The notes beneath the pieces are model-generated. The model had not been told where the DNA came from, ran no database searches, and worked only from the letters and a program-made list of their open reading frames with translations. A DNA stretch of 64,000 nt from Citrus sinensis (lineage: Eukaryota > Streptophyta > Magnoliopsida > Sapindales > Rutaceae): contig NC_068562.1 of the NCBI RefSeq assembly GCF_022201045.2, forward strand, positions 3,844,001 through 3,908,000. Direction: 5' to 3'. A program made the translations under genes and the position numbers. This document shows, piece by piece, positions 32,383 to 45,476 of this stretch (position 1 is its first letter; each line of letters begins with the position of its first letter).

Positions 32383-35292
32383 AAAATAAATTTGTAATTT
32401 TATTTAATAATCTATTGTTTACCAAATTTAAATTTAGATTAAACAGTTACATTTGACATAAATAAATAAATAAATATAAATTTATAATTTAATATTACAT
32501 TATTTTGTAATATAATATATTTATACTTGATAATAGAATATATTTATATTTTATAATATAATATATCATAAAAACTAATATATTATAATATAATATAATT
32601 TATAATATAACATAATATTGTAATATTTTATTATTTAATAATCATATATTATTAAATAGTTTTTATATTATAAAAAATAATATATAAAATAATTATTTGA
32701 TACTTAATTTCATAAATTAATAATAAAACCTTAGAATATTAATATATTTTAAATAATGTTAATTTAATTTAACATTAATATAAAATGAGGTTATTTTATA
32801 TATAAAGTCCATACTACACCAAATATAATATTATATTATAACTTAATGTAATGCACCCTCATGTAATATATTATAATACAATACAGCTAATACAGTGTGC
32901 CAAATATACCCTAATTGTGTGTTTATATTTGCCACATGGAATTAGATAACATTGCATTAACTAATGCATGCTTGGTAGATTTTGAAAGCTGCATTACTTT
33001 TGGTGCGTTAGGCAAACCTAAATTGACTCTATTGTGTTCTCTCACTTCGTTACTGAGATTATCTGCCATATTTGTAACCTGAGTGAAGAAGAAGGTTGTC
33101 ATCTGACTGTGCTCCTCCTCCTCGTATGCAGCTCACTTCTTTATTCTCTGTCTCAATCTTCATCTCTTTCACCTGTAACTTGATGGACCCAGTATTGCCA
33201 TCACTGCCCATTATCTCGCTATTGCCGTCTATTAAGAAAGTTGTGTAACTTATAACTTTGTCAATCGAGAGCAATGAGTAGGTTAGACAAGTACTGTTGG
33301 CCCAAAATTCTATCTTGTTATTTTGTTTAATTAGTCTCGCTTAGTTGTTTACCTTGGACTCTCAGCTTCTCTCCAAAAAGTTATTATTATTACTATTATT
33401 TTATTTAAGAAAGTTATGTTCAATTTGTGTTGTAAAGTTGATCTTGGACCTAGTTTCAGTGCACCAACTGCGTCACACGACCATAATTCTCCACGTGTAT
33501 TCATGCAGAATGGTTCCACAATTTCTGCAAATTACCATGCTGTAATGTCATCAATTTTGCATTGATCACATGATGTTATGAACATGCTTACATTAAGTAG
33601 ATTGGATTATTTCAGAACTTCACAGGAATATAAACAACCAGAAACATAAAATAAAACCAAGTTCACATAACAAACATGTTATAACTCCGAGCATCAAACA
33701 AATATATTTTTATTGTACAAACCCAGAAGCCAAGAACTAATGCAACGGAAATCTTCTGAAATTACTCAATAAATCCTTATTTTAATAAATTCTTTCATAA
33801 TGCCAATAAATTAGAAACAATCTATAAAATATATGAGCAAATACTCCAACAAATTAAACTGACAATTGCAAACAAAATTTACGAGAGTATTGACCGCGGG
33901 GAAGGGATAATGAAAAAATATCCCTCATGATGGGACCAAAAAAAAAAAGTCTTTCAACTTATAATAAGAAGTGATCCACCGAGGGAGGAGAAAGAGAGAA
34001 TTAACTTCGTCGTCAACTGTCGTCATTTTCGTCTTCACTCATGTTACAAATATGGCAGCAAACCAGAGAAGAAATTAAAATGGAAAGAAAGGAAAAGAAT
34101 TTGGATGATAATTGAGAGAGAGAACAAGAATATAATCACAAACCAATTAATTGTCTGTCTTTCATGTTTAGAAATTTGAAAATATTGCGGGGCAAAAAAT
34201 AAGTGAGAAATTAAATTTAATTTGACTCTAAATTTTTTAACACACAGTCCCTCGTGTCTTTCAACTATTAGTAGGTGGTTTCACATAAAATTATGACACG
34301 AAACTTTTAAAAAAATTTATTTTAAGGAGTTGAGATCCAAATTAAGTTTTGAAATCATAAATAGAGAGAGAGGTGTGAGTGTAAGTATAAGCAAATTATA
34401 GATTAATCATTTAAAGGTAAAACCCCAAATTAATAATTAGAGTAACACAGAGTTGTGAAGGTTAAATGATTGATCTCAGAGATGTTGTCCCACTTCCTCA
34501 CTGATCATCATGTGTTTGGTTTTGGCTTTTTGAATTATATAGTCAAAGCCATGCATGGATGCCAGGCCGTCACCACCACCATCATCATCATTAATTATTA
34601 CAGGTTTTAATGGAATGGAATGACTTGTTGCTCAAGCCGATGGCAGTAGGCAAAAGCGTTTTGAGAGTTTGTCGATTTCTCAACGTGGGCATTTGTAAGA
34701 ACATCCATTAAGAGCATTCCTCGAGTTGCTAATCAATTGATAATGTAATTGCCAGTGGAAGGTAAATAATTGCCATTAACCTTCTTTTTTACCTTTTTGG
34801 TGTTGTGTGTGTACGGGGGGGTGTGACTGTGTGTACAATTTTTGGCTTCTCATCATTTCCCATCCAACTGTATTATAAGCCTGTAAAAAAATGTAATCAG
34901 TCATTCATTTGGATGTTCATGTACCCATGAAAAGTTGTTGCGTATGTTGGTTCTCCGGGCCTGCCCGAGGCTAGCGAGTGAGCCCAATTTTGATTGTTTT
35001 AGATCTAAGAAGTGGGTTGATGTTAAAACTTAGCTACAACGAACGACAAATATCACACCATTACCGTTTTGTTTTCTTATGGGCAGGGGCACTAATAAGC
35101 AAAAGTGAAAAGAAATGTAAAAGTGCCAAATATTTCTTTGCCATTACATTTGCAGTCTGTTAGTAGCCGGTGACCTGGTCGCGCACTTTTTTTTTTTTAA
35201 GTTTGTTATATATAGATATTACTGACATTACATCAAATATTACAATTAATATTTACAATCATACTGTATAACTGGGACTACCACCATACATT

Positions 35293-35390
35293 GACACACT
35301 GAAGTATATACCCATATATTTTAACCCTCTCTAATATTCGAGACACTGAAGTATATGTCCAGATATTTTAAACCTTCTCTAATACTCGAG
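35293..35390. repeat. 49-bp imperfect tandem repeat
   Basis: Two copies of GACAC(AC)TGAAGTATAT...CTCTAATAxTCGA lie head-to-tail, with about five differences. The following segment, 35440-35575, resembles 37370-37510 (a GAGAAx-GAAATTxACTCTxATAAT core and a ...GCAAxGxCTCxxCxAxTxGxxCxAAxxxCC tail). This suggests a dispersed repeat family. Confidence 0.55.
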
Positions 35391-38300
35391 GGGTGCCTGC
35401 TCCACTCACATTTCGTAAGGGAGAGACTGTCTCCACTCAATTAATTGATAATTGAGAAAGAACTGAAATTAACCTCTATAATACTCTTATGGAGGTTCGA
35501 ACTCTTGCACTCAACATTGTAAGTGCAAGGCTTCTCCAATTGGACCAAAGGCCCGTTAGTACCTGGTCGAGCACTTAAATGATGCAAACATTATTAAAAC
35601 TTTGATCTGTGTGCGTGTTTATGGGAAGAGTGCTGAACAGAAATTGACTTTTAACGAAGACAGAGGAGCAGATTTTAGGATCTTGGTGGTATTGTTTTGT
35701 TAGGAATTCAAGAAATAGAAAAATTGCGCATGAGCTTGCTTCATTCAACTAGAAAGGAAAAGTCCCAAATGTAAAAGCAAATGCGAAAGGGGAAAAAAAA
35801 ATAAAAACACAACTGTGTAATGATAAATTAAAGTGGCAGGTAACTATCTAGTGTAACTTTATTTCTGTTTTTAAACTTTGGGGGGAAAAAAAGGGGGGGA
35901 AAAAGGTTGAGAGTCGGATACTTGGATACTGGCTGGAGCTGGACAAGAGTCAAGACTCCTCTTTAGCCTTGGCTTTGCCCTTGCACTCACAATCCCACAT
36001 CCATCAATTTGAAATGACACCCATCTCTCTCTCCCCACTCCGCATCTCGAGCCTTTTTATACGCTGGAAAATACAAAGTTTAATTACCTCTAACGTGGCT
36101 GGCATTGGCAAATGGCAACGACACAGTACAAATAAATAATCATATACACACGTATTGCTGAAAGAGGCAATTGAAAGGGAAAAGAGCAAAACTTACTTTT
36201 ATGGACTGACAGAGAGAGAGGGGTTGATGCAGAAACCAGAACTGCACAGGAAAATCAAATTAGTCATCGGAAAATGAGGGAAAAAGCTTATATGTAGGCG
36301 ACGCCCATTATGTAGTCCCTCTCAAAAGAAATGATACTATTACTATGTAAATAATTAACAATAATAAAGGAAAGAATAATAATAGGTTTCGTGTAAGCTT
36401 TTGCTTTTCATATCTTTGGACGCTGTAAAATGAAATCCTTCTGTTGCAGCTCCTGCTTTTCACATTTTTGGCACTTGCAGGTTTCCGAAGCTTTTCCAGA
36501 TGCTGCCGCTGCACTGCATGCAGGAACCTTTTGTTTGTTGCTTTAGTTGTCATCATCTTTTAGATAAAAAACCGTTCAGTGGAGCAAGGGTTGATTACAC
36601 AATAAATTAACCTAAGTTAATTACACATGTTTAATTGAAATTAACTAATACATAAGCCATAAAAATACAAGACTTTGAGATTTGATTATTTTGGCATTAA
36701 TTAGTGAAAAAGAGATCATGACAACGACAATGTTAAAGAAAACGACTCTTGTGGAAAACAATCCTGCCGTTGGGCGTTGATATTTAATGCCGGCATTGCT
36801 TAAACGATTGGGAAAATGTGTGTTTAATTTGCTAAATAGATATTTATGCAAATGGCAGAATTTTAATTTTAATTTTATTTATTTATTCTTGTTAAAAGGT
36901 AGGAGAGTGAGACAAAACATCATATCCATTTTTAGACCCTGTTCCGGTATTCCTTTAGGATTTGAATTTATAGTATTTAATAAACATTACTCGGCCAAAC
37001 ATTGAGAATTGCCAATGACACAAATTGTTTACAGGGGTGGTGAAATTTTAATTCGCATTTCTTTAGGCCTCGACTTAAATTTCTTTTGGTAACATCAACA
37101 TTATGGATTATGGAATTCTATATAATCTCCCGCAGTCCAATCTATGCAACTACTCGCAGACAAAATAAAATATCCGAAAGAATTCAAGAGCCTAAAGGTA
37201 ATGTCTTGAAGAGGTCACGTTCACCATCAAACTATTTCAATAGATGGAGCCAATTGATCACGGAAGATTTCGTTTTGAGTGGTAAATTATTGAGACAGTC
37301 CATAAATAATACGTCGGTGTCTTATAGAGTTCTTTTCTCTGCTCGATTATATAAGATTATTATTAATATTTGAGAATTGAAAGAAAATTGAAATTGACTC
37401 TCATAATATTTTTATAGAGACTCGAACCATTTTTTATAAATACTCGAACCCTTATTCTCACTATTATAAATGCAAAGACTCTCCTACTAGATCAAAAACC
37501 CATTGATAATTGAAATTCGCTTATTGATTGATGATTCTTTCTTTTGCTGAATTGTTATAGTTAAGGAAATTTTAAGGACGGGTACACATAAATTTTGAAG
37601 ACTTGTTTGCTTATCTTTTTGGGTCAAGCTTTAGCTATATATAATGAACTGAAGCGCAAATTTCATATAGTCCATAGATTCGAATAAGGGGACACTTTCC
37701 TATTCTATTTGTTTATCATTTGAATTGAAATTTTAAAAAGGTATTTTGACTCGTCCACAGGCAATGAATTTTGGACCTACTGTACCAACCAAAAATGCAA
37801 ATAATATATACACCCATCTTTTGCTGCGTACTGTGTACATTAACTTCTAGGGACTTTCAAAATATAGGGCATTGATTCAGTATCATTGTCCAAATAGAAA
37901 ACCAATATTATAATACAAAAGTCATATTTATAGACTTTATTTTAATTTTTTTTCATAATTGTATTAATATATGAATAAATATTTGTTAAATTAGTCTCGA
38001 TAAACACAACGACAACTCATAGATCGTCTCTAAAATCTAAAAAATCAACTTCAACAAAGGAGAATTTTACTCATAATTAATTTTGAAAGCCATATTTTGT
38101 AGCCTTAAATATTATTTGCCCTGGGGCGGCGGGGGGCACTATTTCAATCTAATTTTTTTTTTCATAATTTTGAGCTAATAGTTTTATGTAATATAATAGT
38201 AAATATTAAAAGTTAAAATAACATTTAATGATGTAAATCCACCATCATTGAATTGCATGAGATTAAAGACTCTAAATTTGTATTAAAAATTAAAAATTAT

Positions 38301-38640
38301 AATTTTTTGGGCAAAGCGCAATTTCATTTTTTATCCATTACCTCCTCCAATATTTGAATTCAAGTAGCCCACTAAATAAAGTAGTTTAAAAAATACGCTC
38401 GAAAGCAAATTATGGTGAAACAAAAGGGACTAAAATTCTCTCATATTCTCAACTTTTCTTAAACTAAATTCTCATGAGTGATTGATAATTAATAAATAAA
38501 AATATACGAGAAACAAAATTCTAACCATACTCTATTACTAAAAAACACATGGTATAATATTTTAAAAATCTCATAAGAGTTTAGATAAGGAAAAGACATA
38601 ATCAAAACTTCAATGTGAGTTGACATGTATTTAACTATTC

Positions 38641-39029
38641 GGCTCCGTTTAGTACAGTTTTTCAAGTAGAGCTTTTACAAATAAAGCTTTTATCTAACAA
38701 ATTTTAATTGTTTTGTTGTCAATAAGAGTTTTTATTAAAAATCTCTGAAATTACTTTAATTGGTAAAATTTTTAAGTTATGTTATGAAAATGATAAAATA
38801 AGATTGTCAAATAAGTAGAGGATATTTTGAATATTTTAACATTTAAAAAAAATTCAACATCTACTCCCAAAAGCTCAAAATTTGAGATTTTGCTGATAGA
38901 GGCAAAATAACTTATTTAAACTCTAAAAGCTCTACTAAAAAAATAACAAAAAAATAAAAATTATGATAATAGCTTACAAAATTAAATAAGCACTTATGAC
39001 CATTAGATAAGTCCTACCAAACAAGCACT
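38641..39029. repeat. hAT-like MITE
   Basis: The left end GGCTCCGTTTAGTAC and right end GTCCTACCAAACAAGC are imperfect inverted repeats of the GTTTGGTA type. An inner inverted pair TAGAGCTTTTA / TAAAAGCTCTA supports a foldable non-autonomous element. The interior is AT-rich, with no coding. Confidence 0.5.
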
Positions 39030-39699
39030 TCATAATCTTCTGCCACATGTGTACGTATAAAAATATACGGTTAACATTTGATTAGTTTTATATTTTTTTC
39101 AATAACTACCAATTATATATTTTTAAAAGGTTAGTAAAAAGATAAACTCAGTATTAAATCTAAATTCATAATGTAAACCAAATTATGTTAAATCCTCTTA
39201 AAATTTGTGTTGAAATAATTACAACAATGGAAATGAAGATGCACACAAATAAAAATCAACATGTTTATAAATCTATGTCTTGTAGGTTTAGGGAGTGATT
39301 TCGAACAGTTTTATTAATTGGATAGTTAAATTAAATTAAAATCTGAAAAAGTAGGGGCTGAAAAATCGACCGACCCCTATTTTTTTTTTTTTCCCAAATG
39401 TAAAATAAATTTAGAAAGCAAGTAGGGAAAAAACAACAAAGAGAAAGGGAGGAAGTATTAATAAATCGGGCAAAAAGAGTAATTAACAGAGGCGGAGACG
39501 CATATAAACAAATAATTTCAACTGATTATCAGTAAATAAAAATTAAAAAAAAAAAGAAAATAGAAAAATGAAAGGGAATGGCGAATGGGGGACACCAAAG
39601 GGAACGTACGGCATGTGGCTGACAAGACGGCAAAAGCAATGAGAGTTGGTTTCGGTTTCCGTTTTGGTTAAAAAAACAAACACCAACTGGTCTATGCCC

Positions 39700-39862
39700 C
39701 CCCCCCCCCTCTCTCTCTCTCTCTCTCCTATGAGTTGTCCCTTTTTCGTACTCTCTGCCCTCTGCCTGCCCACATCCCATTCCATCAAAAATCACAATCT
39801 CCTCTCGTGATTCACAAGTTATGTGCTGTGCTCACTCCTCCCTCCTCCCTCCTCCCTCCTCA
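39700..39862. repeat. Poly-C/CT and CCTCCCT microsatellites
   Basis: A C-run followed by (CT)n at about 39705-39728, and CTCCCTC-type repeats at 39836-39862. The pyrimidine-rich composition resembles a plant leader region, but no gene follows. Confidence 0.8.
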
Positions 39863-42800
39863 TCTCCCTTTCCTTTTCTTTCTTAATTGTTCTGGTTCTC
39901 AACCTAACAAGTTATTAAATCGGGGGTTTAGTCAATACTCATGTTCGTGTGTAACATGTTGGTGATTTGAAGTGTGAATATTGGAAGATTGTGCTAATTA
40001 TCTTTAATTTAAATATTTTTTAAAATTATTGATATGTATCATATAATTAAATGTCTATTGATATTTATGTGTACCTATTAAAATTGTCTAAATCAATTCT
40101 ATAACAATACAACTTAAATTTCTGTTTTTTCAAATTTATTGGACCACCAAAATCAATTTTATCATATCACAGCCTACATACATACCAGCAGTCCTTCTCT
40201 CTAGCTAAAGGCAGTGGATTAACTCGCGTGTTAGTATCACATATATTTCTTTTCTCACATTTAACTACAGTTGGCGTTCGCGCAATTATTTTATAAGCGT
40301 TTTGATGAAGTAAGATTGATCTCATCTCTTACATTTTCCCTCTAACTCCAGCTACACTACAGTGACAATCATAAATTGTAGATTCTTATCTTTTTTCTAA
40401 ATTCTATATGTTAAGACTAATATTGATTTTATATAATCATAATGTATAAATTATATCTCATTTAACGTGACATCTAATCCGTTACTTATTGGTTTGTTTG
40501 AATTGTTAAATTAGCACATTACTAATTGAATGATAAAATTAATAATACTTTGCTAGTGATGACATAGTGATAAGTAAAAATATAACTTGACATATAAATT
40601 ACGTAATTGTAAGTCTTAAATACTTTACATTAGATTTTTCAAAATCATACATGTTTTATTTATTTATTTTTTAAAAAAATACGATAGATAAATGCATATT
40701 TTATTTCACAATCACTAATCCACATAGGAACCATTAGATAGTTACATTTACTAGTTTTATAATCATCTAATGATAGTCAGTTTGAGAATCACACTTATTA
40801 TAATTAATATAGTATTTATAACAATAAATCAAATATATATTTTTTATGAAAAGGAAAATTCCAAAGTAAAACCGTGAAGTTTCTTTTCTTTCAAAAGAAT
40901 TTGGCTGCTCACAACACGGGTTAGTGGTTGCGTTTACGTACTAATGTACTTTTTTTTTTTTTTGAGACTGATTAATCATCAAATTATTGTATTACACAAA
41001 TATTTATAACAATTGCTTATTGTAGTAGAGGTAAAAGAAGATGTTCATGCTCTACGTACTAATGTACTTTGGTTTTTGGGGGAAGGGGAAAAAAAAAAGG
41101 AAAGTAGCTTTAATTAAAAAACATTGGTAAACGTATTAAAAACATGAATTTAAAAAAAAGAAAAGAAAAGAAAAAGGAGCACAAAGACGAATAGTCACAA
41201 ACAATCCATCGTACAATTTGCTTCCCCTTTCTGTTTTACTTTTGGCGGCCCGCGAAGCTCTTCCCCTATCGTGACACTGAAACCTGATCTTGATGTGCTG
41301 TCATTTCACAAAAAAAAAACGTTTTTGAATCATTAAAACATTTTTGAATTTGCATAAATTCTTCTGAATTTTTTCCTTGTTTTATTTGGTATTCAATTTC
41401 GAAAAAATGAAAATAGAAATACAGCGGGCGCTGTAAATTGCCTGATACAGTGAAACAAAGCAGTGCTTAGTAAAATGTAGTATTATTATTACTGACTGTA
41501 TTATTCTAGATTTTTAATTCCTGGTGATGCCAACCATACGGATCGATTGACTTCTCAAAATGCACACCACTCATTGTAAAATCAACACGTTGGCTTTTTC
41601 TATTTTCACAACCTTCAAATGGATTATCTTAAAACAACTTCTTTCAACTCAAAAGTAAACCAACAGAGTGTACTAACAATAAAATATTGTGACTTTTATT
41701 TTTTAACTAAATTTAAATTTATGCAGCATATATATAATTCATACTTTTTATAGTAGACTTTTACTTATCGAGAATAGAAATGGGAATCAATAAATGAAAA
41801 TAAAGAATATATTTAATTGCTTAAATAAAAATAAAAATGAGAATCAAAATGGTGAGTTCTACCTAAAATTGAAAGTAAAAATTTCAGTAATTATCTCCAT
41901 AAAAAATGTGAATATGAGATTCTTGTTCTCTAAAGTGATTATATTACCTTTATTTAAATCTTAAAATTTTATTTTATCCTTTCTTATATTATTATTATTA
42001 TTATTAATTGACATATGAGCTTAAGAAAGAAAATTAATCTGTAAATTCAGAATAAAAAAATATAAGAAGAAAGCAATGGTTTCAAACTGTTTATGTCATC
42101 ATAAATTTGACCAACAGAGGACTTATGATTGGTCCACGTATCGACTGTCAGGAAATGATGATGATAGAACTGAATGATCACATCAATAACTACAATTATT
42201 AATTGAATTTTAAATAATTACAGAGAAAAATGAGAAAAAAAAAAAAACAAATCTCTTTAGCGAGTCGCACAATTTTCCATCAGAGACATGACAAGCTTCC
42301 GTTTGAAGCGGTCAAACCTTTGCCACCTTCATGGACCACATGGAGGAGGAGGAGGACACACTCTTTAAAACGTTGTTCAATGTTCGAACCCCGTCACGTC
42401 GTCCTCCCTGAGCAATCCTTTTTAAGTTTTAATCTATTCAACGTTCATATCTGAAGTGTGATCTCCCCTTTTTTTCTTTTAAATAAAAAATTAGTTAAAT
42501 ATTGTTGAGTTGAATTTTATATTAGTTATTAAACGAGGGTTATTTGTGTTTATAAATATGATAAATTTTTTATATAATATGTTATTCTTTTAGTGTAGAT
42601 CTAGAAATTCTAAATATAATAGTATTAAATTTAGATTCTAATAGTCAAAATATGGTGATAGGAAATAATATTAAAATCAAATTTTAATTGTCAAAATATT
42701 GTGATAGGCAAGTAGTATTAAAATAAGATCCTAATAACTGAAATGTGGTGTTAGATTTTGTTATAGAGACGTGTCGAATAAAAGCATCAAGGTGATTTTC

Positions 42801-43352
42801 ATTCGAAAAGGAAGTGGGTTGGTTTTATATAAGGGTGACTATTGATTTGTGTTTTACAATCTACATTAGCCGATAAAGAGGAATTACTTGAGTTTATAAT
42901 TATGATATGTTTCTTCACCTAATAGATTAATATTTTGGATTGATAACTAAAACCCTAATAAATATTATTTTTACTCATTTTTTACTTTGAGGATATGTAA
43001 GATAATCATTTGAACTAACTTTGTTTATTAGTTATTACATATGGTTCATGTGATCTGGTGGTGATTAACTTGTCATTCGCTTGATACAATATATTCAGAT
43101 TATTAGTTTTATATCAATTTAGACATAAAGAAAATAGAAAGAAAAACATTACTGTTCAGAGATTTATAATAAATCAAATTAAACAACAAACTAAATCAAA
43201 ATTTAAAATGTCAGTTGACAAGTTGATGAATGATACTCAATAATCTCGAGCGTGTATTACACTCTCGTTGAAAAGAGAGGGATTTTTTTTTTTTAATTTC
43301 AGTTGATTCATTTCCAATTAGCAAGTCATCGTAAAGCAGATCTACGAAGTCT

Positions 43353-43400
43353 TTATATATATATATACACACGCGCGCGCGCGCACACACACACACACAC
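43353..43400. repeat. Compound (TA)n(CA)n(CG)n(CA)n microsatellite
   Basis: About 48 bp of strictly alternating purine-pyrimidine sequence, with a (CG)~7 core, about 515 bp upstream of the cyclin ATG. Confidence 0.9.
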
Positions 43401-43915
43401 CCGGTACGTATGGTATGGAGACGATACGGTACGTACAAATGAATACAAATATATGATTTTGTTTTCCCGTCACAGCGCGAGCCTGTGCAAACTGCAGGGC
43501 GTCTCATTATTTATTTCCAATTTTAATTTTTTTTTTTTACGGGAGAAAATATATATATAAAAAAAAAATGGTTCTCTGTGGCGTGCCGTTACTTATTACA
43601 ACTTTTATTAATTTTTTGATTGGCGCCAACGGCAAGCCAGGTAGTCCCAGAAATGAAATGAACATATAAACCCTCAGCATAGCAATAAAATTAAAAAAGA
43701 AAAACAAAACAATACATGAAAATAGAAATAAAAAAAAGGACAGGCGTGAAAGGTTTTTCTCAGATAAAAACCCTTCACTTGCCCTCTGTCCCTCGCTTTC
43801 TCTCTCACACTAGGCTGTGTCCAGAGAAAAGAGAGAGAAACAAATGCCCAAAACTGATTTTTTCATGTTATAATGAGCCAAGGATTTATTTTCTTCTTCT
43901 TCTTTTCTGAAGAAC

Positions 43916-45476
43916 ATGGCTTTGCCACAAGATAATACTGATGCCCACCACCACCAGCTTGAAACCACTCCACTGGCTCTTGACGGCCTTTTTTGCGATG
44001 AAGAAAGTTTCGAGTTTGAGGAGTGTTGTATTGATGCTGAGACTGAGAGATGTGAGGAAAAGGAGTCGCCTTTACCACCTGTTTTGCAAGAACATGACTT
44101 GTTTTGGGATGATAACGAGTTGTTGTCTTTGATCTGTAAAGAAAAAAAAGAAAACTTTGTGCCTAGTGATCCAATCTCAGATGAGATTTTAATTCTGGCT
44201 CGTAAAGAGGTTGTTGAGTGGGTGCTTAGGGTTAAGGCTCATTTTGGTTTCACTGCTTTGACCGCTATTCTTGCTGTTAACTACTTTGATAGGTTCATTT
44301 TAAGCCATTCGTTTCAAAAAGACAAGCCCTGGATGGGTCAGCTTGTTGCTGTAGCTTGCTTGTCTCTGGCTGCTAAAGTGGATGAGACCCAAGTGCCCCT
44401 TCTTTTGGACTTGCAAGTATGTTTTTGTTGATGCATTGTCTGGGAATTTTTTTTAAATTTTTTTTTTGAGCTTTCTGTTGATTTATCAAAATGGGGTTCT
44501 TTTATTGTGTATACTTGTGTTTTTGTTTTTTTTTTTTTAAATATTTATAATTTTATTGGTCATTGAACTTGTTGTGTTTGTTTTGGCATGTGCGGTTTGT
44601 GATGTGTTTAGGTGAAGGACCCGAAATATGTTTTTGAGGCAAAGACTATTCAGAGAATGGAGCTTCTGGTGCTCTCTACACTTCAATGGAGGATGAATCC
44701 TGTGACTCCTATTTCATTCTTTGATCACATTGTGAGAAGGCTTGGGTTGAAGACCCACTTGCACTGGGAATTTCTCTATAGGTGTGAGCATTTGCTTCTC
44801 TCTGTCATTGCTGGTAAGCAATCAAAAACTGCCTTTTTTATTGCTAATTTTGGAGCCTCCACTGTGCAAAAGTGAATATTTGTAATTGGTTGATCATATT
44901 TGTTCTTCAAAATGCTAATATCTGGTTCTGGATTTGATTCCAGATTCACGGTTTATGTGCTATCTTCCTTCTACATTGGCTACTGCAACAATGCTTCATA
45001 CAATTCAGGAGGTTGAGCCATGCAATCCTGTGGAACACCAAAATCTGCTTATGGGTGTGCTTAACATCAGTCAGGTTTGCATTCAGTACATTGGTTCCTC
45101 TGTTTCTGTTTCATTGTTATTTTCTTCTTTTGCCAATTTTGTCAGATTCGAATACATGATTGCCAATGGTTATAGGCTGGTTGTCTTTAAGCAGGATAAG
45201 CTTAAGGAGTGCTACTTGCTCATCCTAGAGTTATCAAGAGGCAACGGAAGCCAAAACCAGAGTTGCAAGCGCAAGCATTTTCCATTACCCGGAAGCCCGA
45301 GTTGTATTATTGATGCGAATTTCAGCTGTGACAGCTCAAATGACTCGTGGCCTGCTGCTTCGCCATTCTCATCACCACCGGAGCCTCGATTCAAAAGGAG
45401 CAGAATCCATGTTCAGCAGATGCGTTTGCCTTCACTTACTCGCACGTTTGTGGATGTGCTTAGCAGCCCTCGTTAG
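43916..45476 (+). CDS. D-type cyclin, CYCD3 class, 4 exons
   Basis: Exons 43916-44416, 44612-44813, 44944-45074, 45195-45476 join in frame to 371 residues, the usual CYCD3 length. D-type cyclins bind CDKA to phosphorylate the retinoblastoma-related protein and drive G1/S. The Rb-binding motif LxCxE is at residues 25-29 (LFCDE). The cyclin box starts near residue 85, with WVLRVKAHFGFTALTAILA and the NYFDRFILS core, then LVAVACLSLAAKVDE. The C-terminal cyclin fold spans exons 2-4 (LLVLSTLQWRMNPVTP). The tail is Ser/Pro-rich, as expected for a PEST-like unstable region. Cytokinin induces CYCD3 in Arabidopsis; nothing here tests that. All introns are GT-AG. Orthologue number (CYCD3;1-3) is not assigned. 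Confidence 0.95.

Larger units (their letters stand above)
32388..43915. other. Long AT-rich gene-poor interval
   Basis: 11.5 kb without a supportable gene. It starts with very AT-rich TATAAT-type sequence (32390-32910), which also surrounded the Copia target. Repeats seen are a 49-bp tandem pair near 35293-35390, related diverged segments at 35440-35575 and 37370-37510, a hAT-like MITE (38641-39029), CT/CCT runs (39700-39862) and a compound microsatellite (43353-43400). Short frames here have no recognisable motifs. The last few hundred bases hold the CYCD3 promoter and leader. Confidence 0.6.

Noticed and set aside
36308-36556. 82-codon minus-strand frame with a hydrophobic C terminus
   Set aside because: The hydrophobic end comes from TTATTATTA-type sequence; no homologous motif recognised.
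42230-42454. 74-codon plus-strand frame with basic stretch
   Set aside because: Low-complexity start (A-run) and GAGGAGGAGG repeat explain the composition; no motif.
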